A stretch of 16,467 nucleotides of DNA from positions 1-16,467 of the forward strand of contig CALBTS010000640.1 of the NCBI GenBank assembly GCA_937968035.1, read 5' to 3'. How positions within the stretch are numbered: the stretch's first letter is position 1; the number at the start of each line of letters is the position of its first letter. The notes below the pieces were generated by a model. It searched no databases. It had not been told where the DNA came from and saw only the letters and a list, made by a program, of their open reading frames with translations. The position numbers were made by a program, and so were the translations under genes. Source of the stretch: an uncultured Methanomethylovorans sp. (GTDB taxonomy: Archaea > Halobacteriota > Methanosarcinia > Methanosarcinales > Methanosarcinaceae). Below, one piece after another: positions 6,232 to 16,467 of this stretch.

Positions 6232-8422
6232 ACATGGAGAGATAATCGGATGCTTGTGGGATCTCCTTCTTCAGACCTTTTCTTTGCCTGATGGCTCCTA
6301 CTACCTCACCCAACAGGTTTGTAGGCAGTGTTTCAAAGCCAGCGAACTCTGTGCTCCACATTGCACGGCCTTCGGTTGCAGATCTTATATCACCGGCAAA
6401 ACCGAACAGTGCAGCTACGGGAGCCCTTGATTCAATAATTGTAGTGTCACCTTCAGTATGCATATCCATTATTATTCCACGGCGACCCTGGATCTCCTTC
6501 GTGGCTCCACCCATCTGGTCCTGTGGTACCTGAATAAACACTTTCTGATATGGTTCAAGGAGTGTATCTCCAGCCATAAGCATAGCTGCCTGTATGGCCT
6601 GTCTTGAAGCAGGAATTACCTGAGCAGGTCCCCTGTGGACAGCGTCTTCGTGCAGCTTTGCATCCACTAGCTTGATCTTGATACCCATACATGGTTCCCT
6701 TGACAACGGGCCGGCTTTCATTACCTCCTGGTATCCTTCAAGGATAAGCTCCATAGTTTCGTTAAGATACTGAATACCTTTTGTCATATCGATATAGATA
6801 TTGGACTCGTATATGTCTACGATACCTTTTGCCTCATCCTTGTTCATTCCAGCTGCCATGAGCTTCTCACGACGCTCCAGTTCCGGTAGATTCATGGAAA
6901 TATCGCCATTACGGATCAGTTCGATCACTTCTTGCTCCAGAGGTTCGATCTCCACATAGAACCTGTTGTGTCTGTTGGGGGATTTACCTTCCACTGGACC
7001 AGCTTTGTTACGAATGGTCTCACGATACACAACTATTGGTGGTGTAGTAGTGATCTCTACTCCTTTGTCACGCTCGATCCTGTGTGCAATGACCTCCAGA
7101 TGAAGTTCACCCATACCGGCCATCAGGTGCTCGCCGGTTTCCTCATCAAGGGTGATCCTGAGTGTTGGGTCCTCTTTTGCCACCTGTCTCAGCACTTCGA
7201 CAAGCTTGGGAAGATCTTTCATGTGCTTTGCTTCGACCGCAACTGTCACCACTGGTTCACTGCCATGTTTTATGCTTTCAAAGGGTGTCATGTTTTCCAG
7301 CGTGGTTACTGTGGATCCGACTATTGCATCCCTAAGGCCTGTTACAGCAGCAATGTTGCCTGCAGGTATCTTTTCTACTTCAAGCCTTTCGGGGCCCATG
7401 AAAATTCCTACCTGCTGGATCCTGTTCTTCTTGGCAGCACCGGATACGTATACTTCCATTCCACGGGTAAGACTTCCACTAAAAAGTCTCCCAGTGGCTA
7501 CTTCTCCAGCATGTGGGTCCATAGATATGTCAGTGACCATGAATGTAAGGTCTGCAGAGGCATCAGCACTCATCATGGCTTTCCCTATAGGTGATTCTTT
7601 ATCCCCATGCCAGATAGCTGCTACTCTTCCCTTCTGTGCCTGCAGGGGGTTTGGCAGGAACCTGACCACCATGTCGTTTACGACCTCATGCAAAGGACAT
7701 TTCTCAGCAAGTGCTTTCATGTCCTCTTTCTTACAGTAGTCGTATACCTGATTGAAACTGATCCCAGTCTTTTTCATCATTGGTACGCTTATTGCCCAGT
7801 TATAAAGTGCTGAACCGAAAGCTACAGTACCGGCCGCAGCATCTACTCTCCAGCCTGCCTTGTATCTTTCTTCGTTCATTCCTTTGATGAGCTTGTTAAC
7901 ATGGTCTATAAGCTTCCCTAATCTTACCTGCATTTCCTGAGAATCCACCTGCAGTTCGTTTATGAGGCGATCCACTTTATTAATGAACAACACAGGCTTT
8001 ACGTGCTCTCTAAGGGCCTGCCTCAACACGGTCTCTGTCTGTGGCATTGTACCCTCTACTGCATCAATTACCACTACAGCTCCGTCTACTGCACGCATGG
8101 CACGGGTAACGTCACCGCCAAAGTCAACGTGGCCAGGTGTGTCTATAAGGTTGATAAGGTATTCCTGTCCCTCGTATTCGTGCACCATCGAAACGTTGGA
8201 TGCATCTATGGTAATTCCCCTTGCCTGTTCCTCCTCATCGGAGTCCATGAAGAGCTGCCTGCCAGCCAGTTCCTTTGATATCATTCCGGCCCCGGCCAGC
8301 AGGTTATCGGATAATGTGGTCTTACCATGATCAATATGCGCAACTATTCCAATGTTGCGTATCTTTTCAGGTGTGCCCATCAATGCAGTGACGCGCTCCA
8401 CCATTTTCTTTCTTCTTCCCAT
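6230..8422 (-). CDS. fusA: Translation elongation factor 2 (aEF-2)
   Basis: The 730-residue GTPase drives translocation of tRNA and mRNA. Motifs present are P-loop AHIDHGKTT 28-36, RGITIDAS in switch I, DTPGHVDF in G3 and NKVD in G4. The diphthamide loop [12 protein letters not shown] is conserved, with the modifiable histidine at residue 596 (codon 6635-6637). This is a site present in archaea and eukaryotes and absent from bacterial EF-G, and the target of diphtheria-type ADP-ribosylation. Domain V ends the protein at the expected place. ATG 8422 gives the [13 protein letters not shown]-terminus I recall from Methanosarcina EF-2. Its ribosome-binding site (AGGGTAG) is weak, and a second ATG at 8404 is possible. 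The gene lies 45 bp after rps7; the gap contains AT-rich sequence but no clear promoter. Confidence 0.98.
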   Translation of the reverse strand: MGRRKKMVERVTALMGTPEKIRNIGIVAHIDHGKTTLSDNLLAGAGMISKELAGRQLFMDSDEEEQARGITIDASNVSMVHEYEGQEYLINLIDTPGHVDFGGDVTRAMRAVDGAVVVIDAVEGTMPQTETVLRQALREHVKPVLFINKVDRLINELQVDSQEMQVRLGKLIDHVNKLIKGMNEERYKAGWRVDAAAGTVAFGSALYNWAISVPMMKKTGISFNQVYDYCKKEDMKALAEKCPLHEVVNDMVVRFLPNPLQAQKGRVAAIWHGDKESPIGKAMMSADASADLTFMVTDISMDPHAGEVATGRLFSGSLTRGMEVYVSGAAKKNRIQQVGIFMGPERLEVEKIPAGNIAAVTGLRDAIVGSTVTTLENMTPFESIKHGSEPVVTVAVEAKHMKDLPKLVEVLRQVAKEDPTLRITLDEETGEHLMAGMGELHLEVIAHRIERDKGVEITTTPPIVVYRETIRNKAGPVEGKSPNRHNRFYVEIEPLEQEVIELIRNGDISMNLPELERREKLMAAGMNKDEAKGIVDIYESNIYIDMTKGIQYLNETMELILEGYQEVMKAGPLSREPCMGIKIKLVDAKLHEDAVHRGPAQVIPASRQAIQAAMLMAGDTLLEPYQKVFIQVPQDQMGGATKEIQGRRGIIMDMHTEGDTTIIESRAPVAALFGFAGDIRSATEGRAMWSTEFAGFETLPTNLLGEVVGAIRQRKGLKKEIPQASDYLSM

Positions 8423-8467
8423 AATACTACCCTGTAATACTAACTATTATTATAAGCAATGAACAGC

Positions 8468-9028
8468 TTAACGTGCTGCCTTTGCGACTCTTTCCTTAGC
8501 ATCCTTCCTGTTGATGGAGAAGCACTTTGCATCGCGATTTGCCGCTGCTATCAGTTCTGCTGCAAGGCATTCTGCCAGGGATTTCTTTGATTTGAATGCT
8601 GCCTGGCTTGCTCCCATTGAAATATATCTTAGAGCACTGTCAACACGCCTCTGAGGTGCAGTGTCCACAGCTTTAGGAACAGATATGCCTCCATATTTAA
8701 GCCTGACAACCTCTTCCCTGGGGCCCGCGTTGGCAATAGCCTCTATAAGTACCTGAACTGGATTCTTCTTTGTTTTCGTATTGATTATTTCCAGAGCATC
8801 TTCAACAGTACGCATAGCAAGTTGTTTCTTGCCGGTGTTCTTTTCTCCTCTCATCATACTGTTTACAAGACGTTCAACTATAAGCAAATTCGATTTGTTG
8901 AACTGCTGGCGTGCATGTCTGCCGCTTGAATGTGGTAATATCACAGGCTCAAGGTTAGCATATCTCTTTATTCCGAGATCTGTTACCTCTACTTCTGCAA
9001 GGTCCCATTTTCCATATAATTTATACAT
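8468..9028 (-). CDS. rps7: Small-subunit ribosomal protein S7 (uS7)
   Basis: The 186-residue protein is a full archaeal uS7, the primary 16S rRNA binder that nucleates the 30S head and lines the E site. Recognisable segments are the N-terminal archaeal extension (KLYGKWDL), [18 protein letters not shown] and the conserved core [20 protein letters not shown]. The C-terminal helical part is rich in Lys/Ala ([20 protein letters not shown]). The gene begins 6 bp after rps12. Its ribosome-binding site GGAGATGATC overlaps the rps12 stop, so translation is probably coupled. The S12-S7-EF-2-EF-1A order matches the bacterial str operon. Confidence 0.97.
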   Translation of the reverse strand: MYKLYGKWDLAEVEVTDLGIKRYANLEPVILPHSSGRHARQQFNKSNLLIVERLVNSMMRGEKNTGKKQLAMRTVEDALEIINTKTKKNPVQVLIEAIANAGPREEVVRLKYGGISVPKAVDTAPQRRVDSALRYISMGASQAAFKSKKSLAECLAAELIAAANRDAKCFSINRKDAKERVAKAAR

Positions 9029-9034
9029 TGAAGA

Positions 9035-9463
9035 TCATCTCCTTGGTTTCTCTTTGCGGCCAATGACCATCTGGTTCAGGGACACGTTGTTGACTGCAAT
9101 AACTTTGAAACGTACACCGGGGATATCTCCCATTGCACCACCCATGCGTCCACCAATTCTCTCTACTGTTACTTCATCGTGTTCGTCAATGAAGTTGATA
9201 GCACCGTCCCCCGGGCAGAATGCGGATACCTGACGACCGTTTTTGATCAGCTGTATCCTGACACATTTCCTTATGGCAGAGTTAGGCTGCTTTGCTTCTA
9301 CTCCTATCTTTTCAAGTACGATTCCTCTTCCCTGTGGAGCTCCTCCAAGGGGGTCCGCTTTCACGTTCAAACCAAGCGTACGCCTGTTATACTGGGTGTC
9401 TTTCCACCTAGCATTTTGGCGAATGCTCTTTAAGGTATGAGCTGCATATTTTCCATTTGGCAT
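9035..9463 (-). CDS. rps12: Small-subunit ribosomal protein S12 (uS12)
   Basis: The 142-residue protein is the decoding-centre protein uS12. The universal motif KQPNSAIRK occupies 58-66 and [10 protein letters not shown] 112-121. The N-terminus carries the archaeal/eukaryotic extension, and the basic tail ends KPRR. The lysines and proline near residues 58-62 contact the codon-anticodon helix and govern fidelity. GGAGGA precedes ATG 9463. A 58-bp gap follows nusA, with no obvious promoter, and rps7 is 6 bp downstream. Confidence 0.97.
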   Translation of the reverse strand: MPNGKYAAHTLKSIRQNARWKDTQYNRRTLGLNVKADPLGGAPQGRGIVLEKIGVEAKQPNSAIRKCVRIQLIKNGRQVSAFCPGDGAINFIDEHDEVTVERIGGRMGGAMGDIPGVRFKVIAVNNVSLNQMVIGRKEKPRR

Positions 9464-9521
9464 AATATTTCCTCCAAGATTTCATCACAGTAATGTTGCT
9501 CTTGATCCTGATTCCATAATG

Positions 9522-9947
9522 TCACTGAAGTATAACATCATCTATATCGTGGTGCCTTTGTGCAACCATTTTTACTTTTCCGATGTTCTTTCCTTCACGT
9601 CCGATGGCCAGTCCCTTTTCCTTGTTAGAGACATCTGCATAAGCCACACGTTTGTCGTTCCTTGTGGTAATGTTCACCGACTTGACAGTTACAGGACCAA
9701 ACGCATTCTTTATGAATATGACCGGATCATCTGAATATTCCACGAGTTCAACGTGTTTGTCAACAGTTTTTTTTATACGGTTAATGTGGTCACCATTTCT
9801 TCCAATGGCTGCACCCATATCACCCGGTTTCACCACATATATTATACGATCGTCCTCAACGATGCAATCCATCACGGTTGCACCAGTTACACTCTCAAAT
9901 AATGCGATGTATCTTATTCCTTCTGTTGACAGCCTGATCTCGCTCAA
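9522..9947 (-). CDS. nusA: Archaeal NusA-like transcription factor (two KH domains)
   Basis: At 141 residues this is the short archaeal NusA, consisting only of two KH RNA-binding domains. It lacks the S1 domain, the polymerase-binding N-domain and the acidic repeats of bacterial NusA. The KH signature loops are GRNG at 49-52 and GREG at 116-119. It is presumed to influence elongation or termination, but archaeal NusA has little direct functional proof. The frame is open from TTG 9956, but that codon abuts the AAGGAG ribosome-binding site with no spacing. TTG 9947 lies nine bases from it and gives the usual MSEIRLSTEGIRYI beginning, so it is preferred. A TTG start is uncommon and may lower expression. 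The gene follows rpl30e closely: the ribosome-binding site sits directly after the rpl30e stop. Confidence 0.9.
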   Translation of the reverse strand: MSEIRLSTEGIRYIALFESVTGATVMDCIVEDDRIIYVVKPGDMGAAIGRNGDHINRIKKTVDKHVELVEYSDDPVIFIKNAFGPVTVKSVNITTRNDKRVAYADVSNKEKGLAIGREGKNIGKVKMVAQRHHDIDDVILQ

Positions 9948-9962
9948 GTCAAGCAACTCCTT

Positions 9963-10250
9963 TCAAGCTGCTGCTAGTATATCGGATTCACCCGTTTCCA
10001 GGATCGCAAGTGCAGCGATCACAAAAGGCTTTCCGCAAACAGGACCAAGTTCCATGTTCGTACCGGAATAATTGAGTACAGGTACATCTGTAGACTCGAT
10101 CTGTGCTCTTATCTCTGTCGGGCAGTTGGAAGCAAGAACCACTATTTTCGCTTTTCCGCTAACAGCAGCGTTGATGGTGCTCTTAGAGCCGATCACCACC
10201 TTTCCTGTCCTGATTGCCTTGATCAATGCTTTGTCGATATTAATATCCAT
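9963..10250 (-). CDS. rpl30e: Ribosomal protein L30e (eL30)
   Basis: The 95-residue protein fits the archaeal L30e/L7Ae fold family. It has the [10 protein letters not shown] segment at 16-25, the [13 protein letters not shown] core at 32-44 and a C-terminal [16 protein letters not shown] stretch. L30e is a 50S protein shared only by archaea and eukaryotes that binds kink-turn RNA. Its place between rpoA2 and nusA is the standard archaeal arrangement. GATGGT precedes ATG 10250, a modest ribosome-binding site. A 107-bp gap separates it from rpoA2 and includes an AT-rich GGTTTAAAT (about 10270-10278). This might serve as an internal promoter but lies too close to the start for a normal leader. 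Confidence 0.96.
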   Translation of the reverse strand: MDINIDKALIKAIRTGKVVIGSKSTINAAVSGKAKIVVLASNCPTEIRAQIESTDVPVLNYSGTNMELGPVCGKPFVIAALAILETGESDILAAA

Positions 10251-10357
10251 ATTACCATCTCTTATGCAATTTAAACCTAAGGTCTGTATTCTAATAAGTG
10301 AATCCTTATATCTACTTTCTGGTTGCTCTTCTGTAATCCGTATACCATTTTGAAACT

Positions 10358-11500
10358 TTATTTAGCTATCAGGTGCACGTCTCCAGTTCCAAGTTTAATT
10401 GGTTGTCCAACTATAATGTTCTCTGTGACACCATTAAGCTCATCAACATCGCCGCGCATTCCTGCATCAAGCAAGTGGTTCACAGTAACCTCAAAAGCAG
10501 CACGTGCAAATACACTGGCCTTTTCACCTGAAATACCGTGACGACCTATCTGCTTAACTTCACCGTCACAGCACATGATATCAGAAACTAACATTATATG
10601 TCTGATATCCACTGTAAGACCCTGTTCTCCCAGCGTACTGGTAGCTTCCTTGATAATGGCATTCCTTGCAGCCTCTATCCCGAAAACATCATATATCTCA
10701 CCAATGTTGTTGGTATAGGTACGACTGATGTCAACGCCTTCGACATCTAATACTTTCTTCAGCTGTGATCCCTCGGTGTAGAGCATATATTCATTACCAT
10801 CTTTGCGTATGACGACCCTTTTGATACCTTCTATCCCCTTCAAGGTGATATTGTTGATGTTCTTTGCCATCTGTAGCAGCTCCCTGTATGAAGGCTCCTT
10901 TGGTTTCACAATGAGCTGATTCTCAATGTTTTCGGACAATCTCACCTGTACATCCAGCTCGTCACTTAGTTTTGCAATTAGTTCATCTGTGGTTATGCTT
11001 CTTTGCATCAGGGTTTTCTCATGCAGGTCTATTATTAGCTGCATGTTCAGCAGATCGGTGGTAACATCTGCGAGTTGGTCTATATGCGTAGCCTCGATCT
11101 CCCATGCAAGTTTACGTGCCTTATCTCTGTCCTGCGCATATTCTTCCAGGACAGCAATGGTCATGGTAGGGGTACTTGGTTCCTTTCTTGCATCAACTAT
11201 TTCTATAAGACGGGGAAGTCCCAATGTAACGTTGATCTCGGCCACACCGGCGTAGTGGAAAGTACGCATCGTCATCTGAGTACCCGGTTCTCCTATGGAT
11301 TGGGCTGATACCACTCCCACAGCTTCGCAGGGTTCTACTTTTGCATATTCATAACTTTCCTTGACCTTTTCGATGATCTCTTCAAGCTCTTTTTTGTTAA
11401 CCCCTGCTTTAATTACATCTTCTCTAAGTGTCTGGAGGATGTTTAACGGCAGGTCGAGGTTGCTTAGCATTGAGTCTATGGTAGATTCGATCAGAGCCAT
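10358..11500 (-). CDS. rpoA2: DNA-directed RNA polymerase subunit A'' (Rpo1C)
   Basis: The 380-residue A'' is the C-terminal third of the largest RNA polymerase subunit, separate in archaea. The trigger loop/helix that closes over the incoming NTP is intact ([20 protein letters not shown], 63-82). It is followed by [12 protein letters not shown] at 94-105. The jaw and C-terminal cleft regions follow, ending with [20 protein letters not shown] 11500 lies one base after the rpoA1 stop, which favours coupled translation and equal output of A' and A''. No intein or insertion is visible. The downstream gap to rpl30e is 107 bp. Confidence 0.98.
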   Translation of the reverse strand: MALIESTIDSMLSNLDLPLNILQTLREDVIKAGVNKKELEEIIEKVKESYEYAKVEPCEAVGVVSAQSIGEPGTQMTMRTFHYAGVAEINVTLGLPRLIEIVDARKEPSTPTMTIAVLEEYAQDRDKARKLAWEIEATHIDQLADVTTDLLNMQLIIDLHEKTLMQRSITTDELIAKLSDELDVQVRLSENIENQLIVKPKEPSYRELLQMAKNINNITLKGIEGIKRVVIRKDGNEYMLYTEGSQLKKVLDVEGVDISRTYTNNIGEIYDVFGIEAARNAIIKEATSTLGEQGLTVDIRHIMLVSDIMCCDGEVKQIGRHGISGEKASVFARAAFEVTVNHLLDAGMRGDVDELNGVTENIIVGQPIKLGTGDVHLIAK

Positions 11501-11501
11501 T

Positions 11502-14144
11502 TCAGTTCACCTTCCGTCCTGTCACTGCTTCCACTATCTTATGCACGTTGTCAGGTTTACTGTAATCGCTCTTAGTGGAGTCGATACCATCCTCTCCGTA
11601 CTTGAACTGCACTATAACACCCCTTGTTTCCCTTACAGTAGCATCATATTGCACTTCAAGGTCCTGGAGAGCGTTTACCAGTCTTCTCTGCAGATAGCCT
11701 GACTGAGATGTACGCACTGCAGTATCCACAAGACCTTCACGTCCTCCTATGGCATGGAAGAAGTATTCGGTAGGTGACAATCCGCTTTTGTAGCTGGATT
11801 TTACGAATCCGTGTGCATCGGCTCCCAGATCGCCTTTGTCAAAGTGAGGAAGTGTCCTTCCTGCATAGCCTCTTCTGATACGTTCACCACGTACCGCCTG
11901 CTGTCCAACACAAGCCGCCATCTGTGTAAGGTTAAGCATGGACCCTCTTGCTCCGGATTTGGCCATTATGACCGCAGAGTTTTCCAGACCAAGCTGATTA
12001 CCTGCAATGTTACCTGTCTGGTCCCTTGCCTTACCAAGGGTCTGCATGATCTTCATTTCAATGGTTTCGTCAAGGGTCCTTCCTGGCAACGGTTCCAGTT
12101 CTTTTGCTTCGTAAGCTGCTATCAGATCCTTGACCTCGTTCTCAGCCTTATCAAGGACTTCTTTTATATTCTTCTTGGCAGTTTCCGGAATATCCTCGTC
12201 GCTGATACCAAAGCTCAGCCCGGTCTTCATGACTCCTCTTATGGCAAGTCTGGTAAAATCATCCACAAATTTTGCACCAGCTGCAGTACCGTATGTCTTC
12301 ACGACCTTGTCAAGTATGATACCTTTGAAAGCCCCTATAGCCTTCTCATCAATGGTCCCCTTGATCATTTCTCCATTTCTGATAACAACATATGCGTTGT
12401 ACTCACAGTCTTCTTTTTTGCATGTTTCACATTTGAAGCATACTTCAGCCGGGAATTCTGCATTCAAACCTTCCGGAAGGATCTGACTGAATATCTGCTT
12501 ACCATTCCAATAAGGATCTCCGTTATCGTTATATCCGCTAGGCTCTGGTAACTCTCTGATCTCTGCTTTCCTAAGGAGTTCAAGAGCTTCGTTCTTGGTT
12601 ATACGGTTCTCGTTCCTTGTAAGCAGGAACATGCCTGATATGTGATCGTGTATTCCACCAATGATCGGTCCGCCGAAACGCGGTGAAAGGATATTCTCCT
12701 GCACCTGCATGAGTATACTTGCTTCTGCTCTTGATTCTTCTGTCTGGAGCACGTGCATGTTCATTTCGTCACCATCAAAGTCAGCGTTGTATGGGGGACA
12801 CACTGCAGGATTAAGCCTGAATGTTTTGTTGGGAAGGACTTTTACCTGATGGGCCATGATACTCATTTTGTGCAGAGATGGCTGCCTGTTGAAAAGCACC
12901 GTGTCTCCATCCATCAATTGTCTCTCAACGACCCATCCCCTCTCGATCTTCTCAGCCAGCTCTTCCTTGTTGTTCTCTGTGATCTTTATACGTCTTCCAT
13001 CAGGGCGGATAACGTAATTAGCTCCAGGATGCACATCGCTTCCCCTGAGAATATACATCCTCAACAACTCTGTATTTCTGTCTATGACCCTTTCAGGTAT
13101 GGTCATCTGGATAGCTATGGCTTCAGGTACTCCAACTTCGTTGATACTAAGGTTGGGGTCAGGGGACACTACAGTACGGGCGGAGAAGTTAACACGTTTA
13201 CCTGACAGGCTTCCTCTGAAACGCCCTTCTTTTCCTTTCAGACGCTGAGTAAGCGTCTTCAGAGGTCTTCCGGACCTGTGTCTTGCCGGTGGCACACCCG
13301 ATACTTCATTGTCAAAGAAAGTGGTCACATGGTACTGTAACAATTCCCATAGGTCTTCTATGATCAGTTGTGGAGCTCCTGCATCCCTGTTCTCCTGGAA
13401 ACGCTGGTTTATACGTATGATATCCACAAGTTTGTGAGTCAGGTCATCTTCACTGCGCTGGCCGGACTCAAGTGTGATGGACGGTCTGACCGTTACAGGC
13501 GGCACGGGTAATACTGTAAGGATCATCCACTCCGGCCTGGCACTTGCAGGATCCATTCCAAGTACTTTTACATCATCGTCGGATATGTTCTCGAACCTGT
13601 CCCTTATTTCAGTAGGTGTGAGCTTGTGTCCGTCCTCTATATATTCGGTTGGCTTTTCGAACTTGATCTCCAGCTGCTCGGCGCCGCAGTAAGGACAGAC
13701 CTTTGTCTTTCTTGCTTCTTTGAAAACCTCATTGATCGCAGGATCGGGAAGATGTCCCATTTCGTGAAGTTTATTGATCTGGGAAAGGAAATCCTTTTTC
13801 TTCGGAGGTTCCAGCAAAAGAGCACTGCAATTGCGACATATGGAACGCAAGGTCTTACGGATGGTCTTGTTGAAACCAACATGAACTACAGGTGCAACCA
13901 GTTCTATATGCCCGAAATGTCCGGGACACTCTCCAGCTCTGCTTCCACAAGTCTTACACTTGAGTCCGGGATCTATGACCCCAAGTCTGAGATCCATTAA
14001 TCCCATATCTATAGGGTAACCGTCATCATCATAGGTATCTGCAGTAATGATGTTTGTAACGCTCATTTTCCTGACCTCTCTCGGAGATATCAGGCCAAAT
14101 TGTATTGCAGATATTCTTTTAGGGATGGAAGGTATTGTATCCAT
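11502..14144 (-). CDS. rpoA1: DNA-directed RNA polymerase subunit A' (Rpo1N)
   Basis: The 880-residue A' holds the polymerase active site. The catalytic [10 protein letters not shown] loop is at 453-462, with Asp455, Asp457 and Asp459 binding Mg2+. An N-terminal clamp zinc site has Cys63, Cys66, Cys73 and His76; further pairs are C103xxC106 and C150xxC153. The bridge-helix/funnel region is recognisable in [19 protein letters not shown] and [20 protein letters not shown]. An extra cysteine group (C569, C572, C575, C580) sits in the region between active site and funnel and is unusual. ATG 14144 has AAGGTGATAG upstream, the ribosome-binding site overlapping just past the rpoB1 stop. The gene is full length and uninterrupted. 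Confidence 0.98.
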   Translation of the reverse strand: MDTIPSIPKRISAIQFGLISPREVRKMSVTNIITADTYDDDGYPIDMGLMDLRLGVIDPGLKCKTCGSRAGECPGHFGHIELVAPVVHVGFNKTIRKTLRSICRNCSALLLEPPKKKDFLSQINKLHEMGHLPDPAINEVFKEARKTKVCPYCGAEQLEIKFEKPTEYIEDGHKLTPTEIRDRFENISDDDVKVLGMDPASARPEWMILTVLPVPPVTVRPSITLESGQRSEDDLTHKLVDIIRINQRFQENRDAGAPQLIIEDLWELLQYHVTTFFDNEVSGVPPARHRSGRPLKTLTQRLKGKEGRFRGSLSGKRVNFSARTVVSPDPNLSINEVGVPEAIAIQMTIPERVIDRNTELLRMYILRGSDVHPGANYVIRPDGRRIKITENNKEELAEKIERGWVVERQLMDGDTVLFNRQPSLHKMSIMAHQVKVLPNKTFRLNPAVCPPYNADFDGDEMNMHVLQTEESRAEASILMQVQENILSPRFGGPIIGGIHDHISGMFLLTRNENRITKNEALELLRKAEIRELPEPSGYNDNGDPYWNGKQIFSQILPEGLNAEFPAEVCFKCETCKKEDCEYNAYVVIRNGEMIKGTIDEKAIGAFKGIILDKVVKTYGTAAGAKFVDDFTRLAIRGVMKTGLSFGISDEDIPETAKKNIKEVLDKAENEVKDLIAAYEAKELEPLPGRTLDETIEMKIMQTLGKARDQTGNIAGNQLGLENSAVIMAKSGARGSMLNLTQMAACVGQQAVRGERIRRGYAGRTLPHFDKGDLGADAHGFVKSSYKSGLSPTEYFFHAIGGREGLVDTAVRTSQSGYLQRRLVNALQDLEVQYDATVRETRGVIVQFKYGEDGIDSTKSDYSKPDNVHKIVEAVTGRKVN

Positions 14145-14156
14145 TTTCTATCACCT

Positions 14157-15971
14157 TCACACAGCATCGTCCAATTTTAGTCTCGGTGCAACTCCCAGCG
14201 ACTTGATCTCGTCAAGTAACAGCTTGAAGGCATAGCTCATTTCTACCGGATGAATATCGGTTTCGGCGCCGCAGCTTGCGCAATATCTTATGTTCCTCTT
14301 GCGGTCAAAGGTAGCTATCATGCCGCAGTGTCCGCAGACAAGTTCGACGACCTTGTCGGATTCATCAAGCAGTCTTTCCTTCAGTGTCATGGCAGCCCCG
14401 TGTCCGATAAGGACGTCACGCTCCATTTCTCCGAACCTCAGACCTCCTTCTCTTGCCCTGCCTTCTGTTGGCTGGCGGGTAAGCACCTGTACAGGTCCGC
14501 GTGACCTGGCGTGCATCTTGGAGGCGACCATGTGGTGCAGCTTCTGGTAAAGGATGACACCTACGAACACATCCGCAGGTATTCTCTTTCCTGTGACACC
14601 ATCGAAAAACACTTCTTTACCGGTGTGCGCAAATCCCTGTCTTTTAAGACCCGCACGCAGATCCTCTTCGTTCTCTCCTGCGAAGACAGTTGCATCGATA
14701 CGCCTGCCTTCCATGCTGCCTACTTTGCCTCCGATCATTTCAAGCACATGTCCCACTGTCATACGAGAGGGGATAGCATGTGGGTTTATGACAAGGTCTG
14801 GAACCATGCCGTTCTCTGTAAAAGGCATGTCCTGGTATGGTACTATAAGGCCGATAACTCCCTTCTGTCCATGCCTGGATGCGAACTTGTCGCCGATCTC
14901 AGGTATTCTCTGATCCCTTATCTTTACTTTTGCAAGGCGGGTACCATTTATTGATTCTGTGAGAATTACGGTATCAACGATACCCTTTTCATTAGAACGC
15001 ATAGTTATTGCGCTTTCCCTGCGCTGCTCTACAGTGATACCGAAATCAGACTGTTCCTCAAGGAAACGGGGAGGACTGGTCTTACCTATCAGGACATCAT
15101 TTGGTCCTACCAAAGTTTCAGGGTTTACAAGACCGTCCACATCAAGATTAGAATATGCCTCAGGACTGCGAGCTCCTCTATATTCGGAATCAGGTATCTC
15201 GAACTTGTCTTCCTGGCCGCCTGGGTATCTCCTTTCCTCACCTTCGAACGTCCTGATGAAATGGCTTCTTCCAAGACCTCTTTCTATAGAGCCTTTATTG
15301 AATACCAGGGCATCTTCAATATTATGGCCTTCAAATGACATTACCGCCACCACGAAGTTCTGCCCGGCAGGTCTTTCATCAAATGCAATGTTCTCACAGG
15401 TCATGGTCCTTACAAGGGCTTTCTGAGGGTAGTGTAGTACGTGTGCACGTGTATCGGGTCTAAGCTTTGTGTTAGATGTCGATACACCTATACACTGCTT
15501 TACCATGGCTGCACCCATGGTATTACGGGGGGAAGCGTTATGTTCGGGATAAGGCACCATGCCAGTACAGATCCCAAGCATGAGGCTTGGGTCTATCTCA
15601 AGATGTGTGTTCTTTGGAACGATCTCAGGCTCTGTAAGGGCAATAAATGCATTCTCTTCTTCTTCAGCGTCCAGATATTCAATGATCCCGTCCTTTAACA
15701 GGTCATCATAGGTCATCTCGCCTTTCTTCAGAGTTTCCTTGCGGTCCTCGGTCAGTAAAGACTTTCCATCTTCAACTACTATTAATGGTCTCCTGGCTCT
15801 CCCTATATCGGAGTTTATGATCACTTCGTGGATGTCCTCATTTAGGGTAACGTTGACCTGTCTGGATATTACTCCACTTCTCCTTTGTTTGCGAATGTTT
15901 TCCACAAGGTCCTGTGGATTGCTGTGGGTACCGATAAGTTCCCCGTCCAAAAACACTTTTGCTTCAGTCAT
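14157..15971 (-). CDS. rpoB1: DNA-directed RNA polymerase subunit B' (Rpo2C)
   Basis: The 604-residue B' is the C-terminal half of the second-largest subunit, split from B'' as in most methanogens. Landmarks are [12 protein letters not shown] (Mg/NTP-proximal region) and [15 protein letters not shown] with active-site lysine and arginine. There is also a C-terminal four-cysteine zinc site: Cys546, Cys549, Cys564 and Cys567. The open frame extends 15 codons further upstream to 16016, but those codons lie inside rpoB2. The start is placed at ATG 15971 because GGGAGG lies eight bases upstream and [14 protein letters not shown] is the natural beginning. The start overlaps the rpoB2 stop in ATGACTGA (8-bp overlap), implying translational coupling. 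rpoA1 starts 12 bp downstream. Confidence 0.97.
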   Translation of the reverse strand: MTEAKVFLDGELIGTHSNPQDLVENIRKQRRSGVISRQVNVTLNEDIHEVIINSDIGRARRPLIVVEDGKSLLTEDRKETLKKGEMTYDDLLKDGIIEYLDAEEEENAFIALTEPEIVPKNTHLEIDPSLMLGICTGMVPYPEHNASPRNTMGAAMVKQCIGVSTSNTKLRPDTRAHVLHYPQKALVRTMTCENIAFDERPAGQNFVVAVMSFEGHNIEDALVFNKGSIERGLGRSHFIRTFEGEERRYPGGQEDKFEIPDSEYRGARSPEAYSNLDVDGLVNPETLVGPNDVLIGKTSPPRFLEEQSDFGITVEQRRESAITMRSNEKGIVDTVILTESINGTRLAKVKIRDQRIPEIGDKFASRHGQKGVIGLIVPYQDMPFTENGMVPDLVINPHAIPSRMTVGHVLEMIGGKVGSMEGRRIDATVFAGENEEDLRAGLKRQGFAHTGKEVFFDGVTGKRIPADVFVGVILYQKLHHMVASKMHARSRGPVQVLTRQPTEGRAREGGLRFGEMERDVLIGHGAAMTLKERLLDESDKVVELVCGHCGMIATFDRKRNIRYCASCGAETDIHPVEMSYAFKLLLDEIKSLGVAPRLKLDDAV

Positions 15972-16467
15972 CTGCAAAGCCTCCCATACCATCGTCCATA
16001 TCTGAATAGTCGACATATCCTAGATCAGGCTTTTCTTCCTCATGTGGAATTGTGTCAAATTCATCAGTGTACTCTTCAAGCTCTGCGTCGTATTCCACCA
16101 GTTTTTCCAGGCGGTGTTGCGGAATGTTCGGCTTCACATCCAGGTCGAGAAGTATTTTCTTAAGGACACTTTTGTCATCGACGCCAGTAGATAGTTCTAC
16201 CATCTGTGCAAAGTTCTTGACAAGTCCACAGTTTGGTCCTTCAGGGGTTTCAGATGGACATAATCTTCCCCATTGTGTGGGGTGCAGGTCACGAGCCTCG
16301 AAGTGAGGTTGAGCTCTTGAAAGAGGAGATATCACACGTCTTAGATGTGAAAGAGTAGAAATATAATCAGTTCTGTCCAAAAGCTGGGATACACCAGTTC
16401 GACCTCCCACCCAATTACCTGTGGCAAGAGGATGCTGCAATCTGTCCGTAAGTACGTCGGCTCTGAC
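15964..16467 (-). CDS. rpoB2: DNA-directed RNA polymerase subunit B'' (Rpo2N), C-terminal part
   Basis: The frame is open to the right edge, so 167 residues of the C-terminus are seen and the start lies outside. The sequence contains [20 protein letters not shown] and the strongly conserved [20 protein letters not shown] of the fork/rifampicin-pocket region. The acidic tail ([10 protein letters not shown], then [10 protein letters not shown]) is less conserved. The TTG at 16440 is internal. B'' joins B' to make the full beta-like subunit. The gene end holds the ribosome-binding site and start of rpoB1. By archaeal convention rpoH would precede it just beyond the window. Confidence 0.96.
   Translation of the reverse strand, partial: VRADVLTDRLQHPLATGNWVGGRTGVSQLLDRTDYISTLSHLRRVISPLSRAQPHFEARDLHPTQWGRLCPSETPEGPNCGLVKNFAQMVELSTGVDDKSVLKKILLDLDVKPNIPQHRLEKLVEYDAELEEYTDEFDTIPHEEEKPDLGYVDYSDMDDGMGGFADD

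Noticed and set aside
7152..7739. 195-codon plus-strand frame opposite fusA
   Set aside because: It is an antisense shadow of the EF-2 gene; similar shadows occur opposite rpoA1, rpoB1 and tuf.
8423..8467. Possible promoter in the rps7-fusA gap (TTATAATAATA)
   Set aside because: It would place the start site at or inside the fusA start codon, and the gap is only 45 bp within a continuous operon.
10251..10357. Internal promoter before rpl30e (TTTAAAT and ATATAAGG)
   Set aside because: The first box is too close to the start codon and the second is weak; AT-rich gaps throw up such matches by chance, so no promoter feature was listed.
11502..14144. Intein or insertion in rpoA1 (also checked rpoB1, rpoA2, fusA, tuf)
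   Set aside because: All are at ordinary family length with continuous conserved motifs and no splicing-junction residues or homing-endonuclease motifs.
15972..16016. Longer rpoB1 start giving 619 residues
   Set aside because: The extra 15 codons lie entirely inside rpoB2 and lack a ribosome-binding site, while ATG 15971 has GGGAGG at good spacing and the natural N-terminus.

Overview
The window comes from a methanogenic archaeon of the order Methanosarcinales, most likely Methanosarcinaceae. Supporting signs are the split RNA polymerase genes (B''/B' and A'/A''), eukaryote-like EF-1A and EF-2 with the diphthamide-site histidine, archaeal NusA made only of KH domains, an EF-2 N-terminus ([12 protein letters not shown]) that I recall from Methanosarcina, TATA-like promoters, and a tRNA gene without an encoded CCA. 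The genus cannot be fixed from this window.

Layout. The left 4.4 kb is a mixed region. It holds the 3' end of a sensor histidine kinase (+, 1-531), tRNA-Arg(CCG) (-, 585-656), an RhlE-like DEAD-box RNA helicase (-, 722-1990), a non-coding stretch of about 470 bp with promoter signals and inverted repeats, a small CDGSH iron-sulfur protein (+, 2462-2683), and a two-gene unit on the minus strand: a sulfide:quinone-oxidoreductase-like flavoprotein (3099-4289) followed by a DUF1641 protein (2718-3086). A hairpin separates the convergent CDGSH and DUF1641 genes.

The right 12 kb (4501-16467) is the conserved archaeal transcription/translation operon, entirely on the minus strand. In transcription order it reads rpoB2 (cut by the window end), rpoB1, rpoA1, rpoA2, rpl30e, nusA, rps12, rps7, fusA, tuf, rps10. 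Most spacings are tight, with stop/start overlaps or 1-45 bp gaps. The larger gaps are rpoA2-rpl30e (107 bp), nusA-rps12 (58 bp) and fusA-tuf (115 bp, with a strong stem-loop). The cluster ends in a hairpin plus T-rich tract at about 4445-4491. The products are the catalytic core of RNA polymerase, one transcription factor, three small-subunit ribosomal proteins, L30e and the two main elongation factors, so the operon couples RNA and protein synthesis capacity.

I found no mobile element, CRISPR array, intein, frameshift or prophage. The most unusual items are the SQR-like/DUF1641 pair in a methanogen, an extra four-cysteine cluster inside RpoA', competing RNA stems in the presumed helicase leader, and the fusA-tuf hairpin. 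None of these amounts to clear evidence of a new system.
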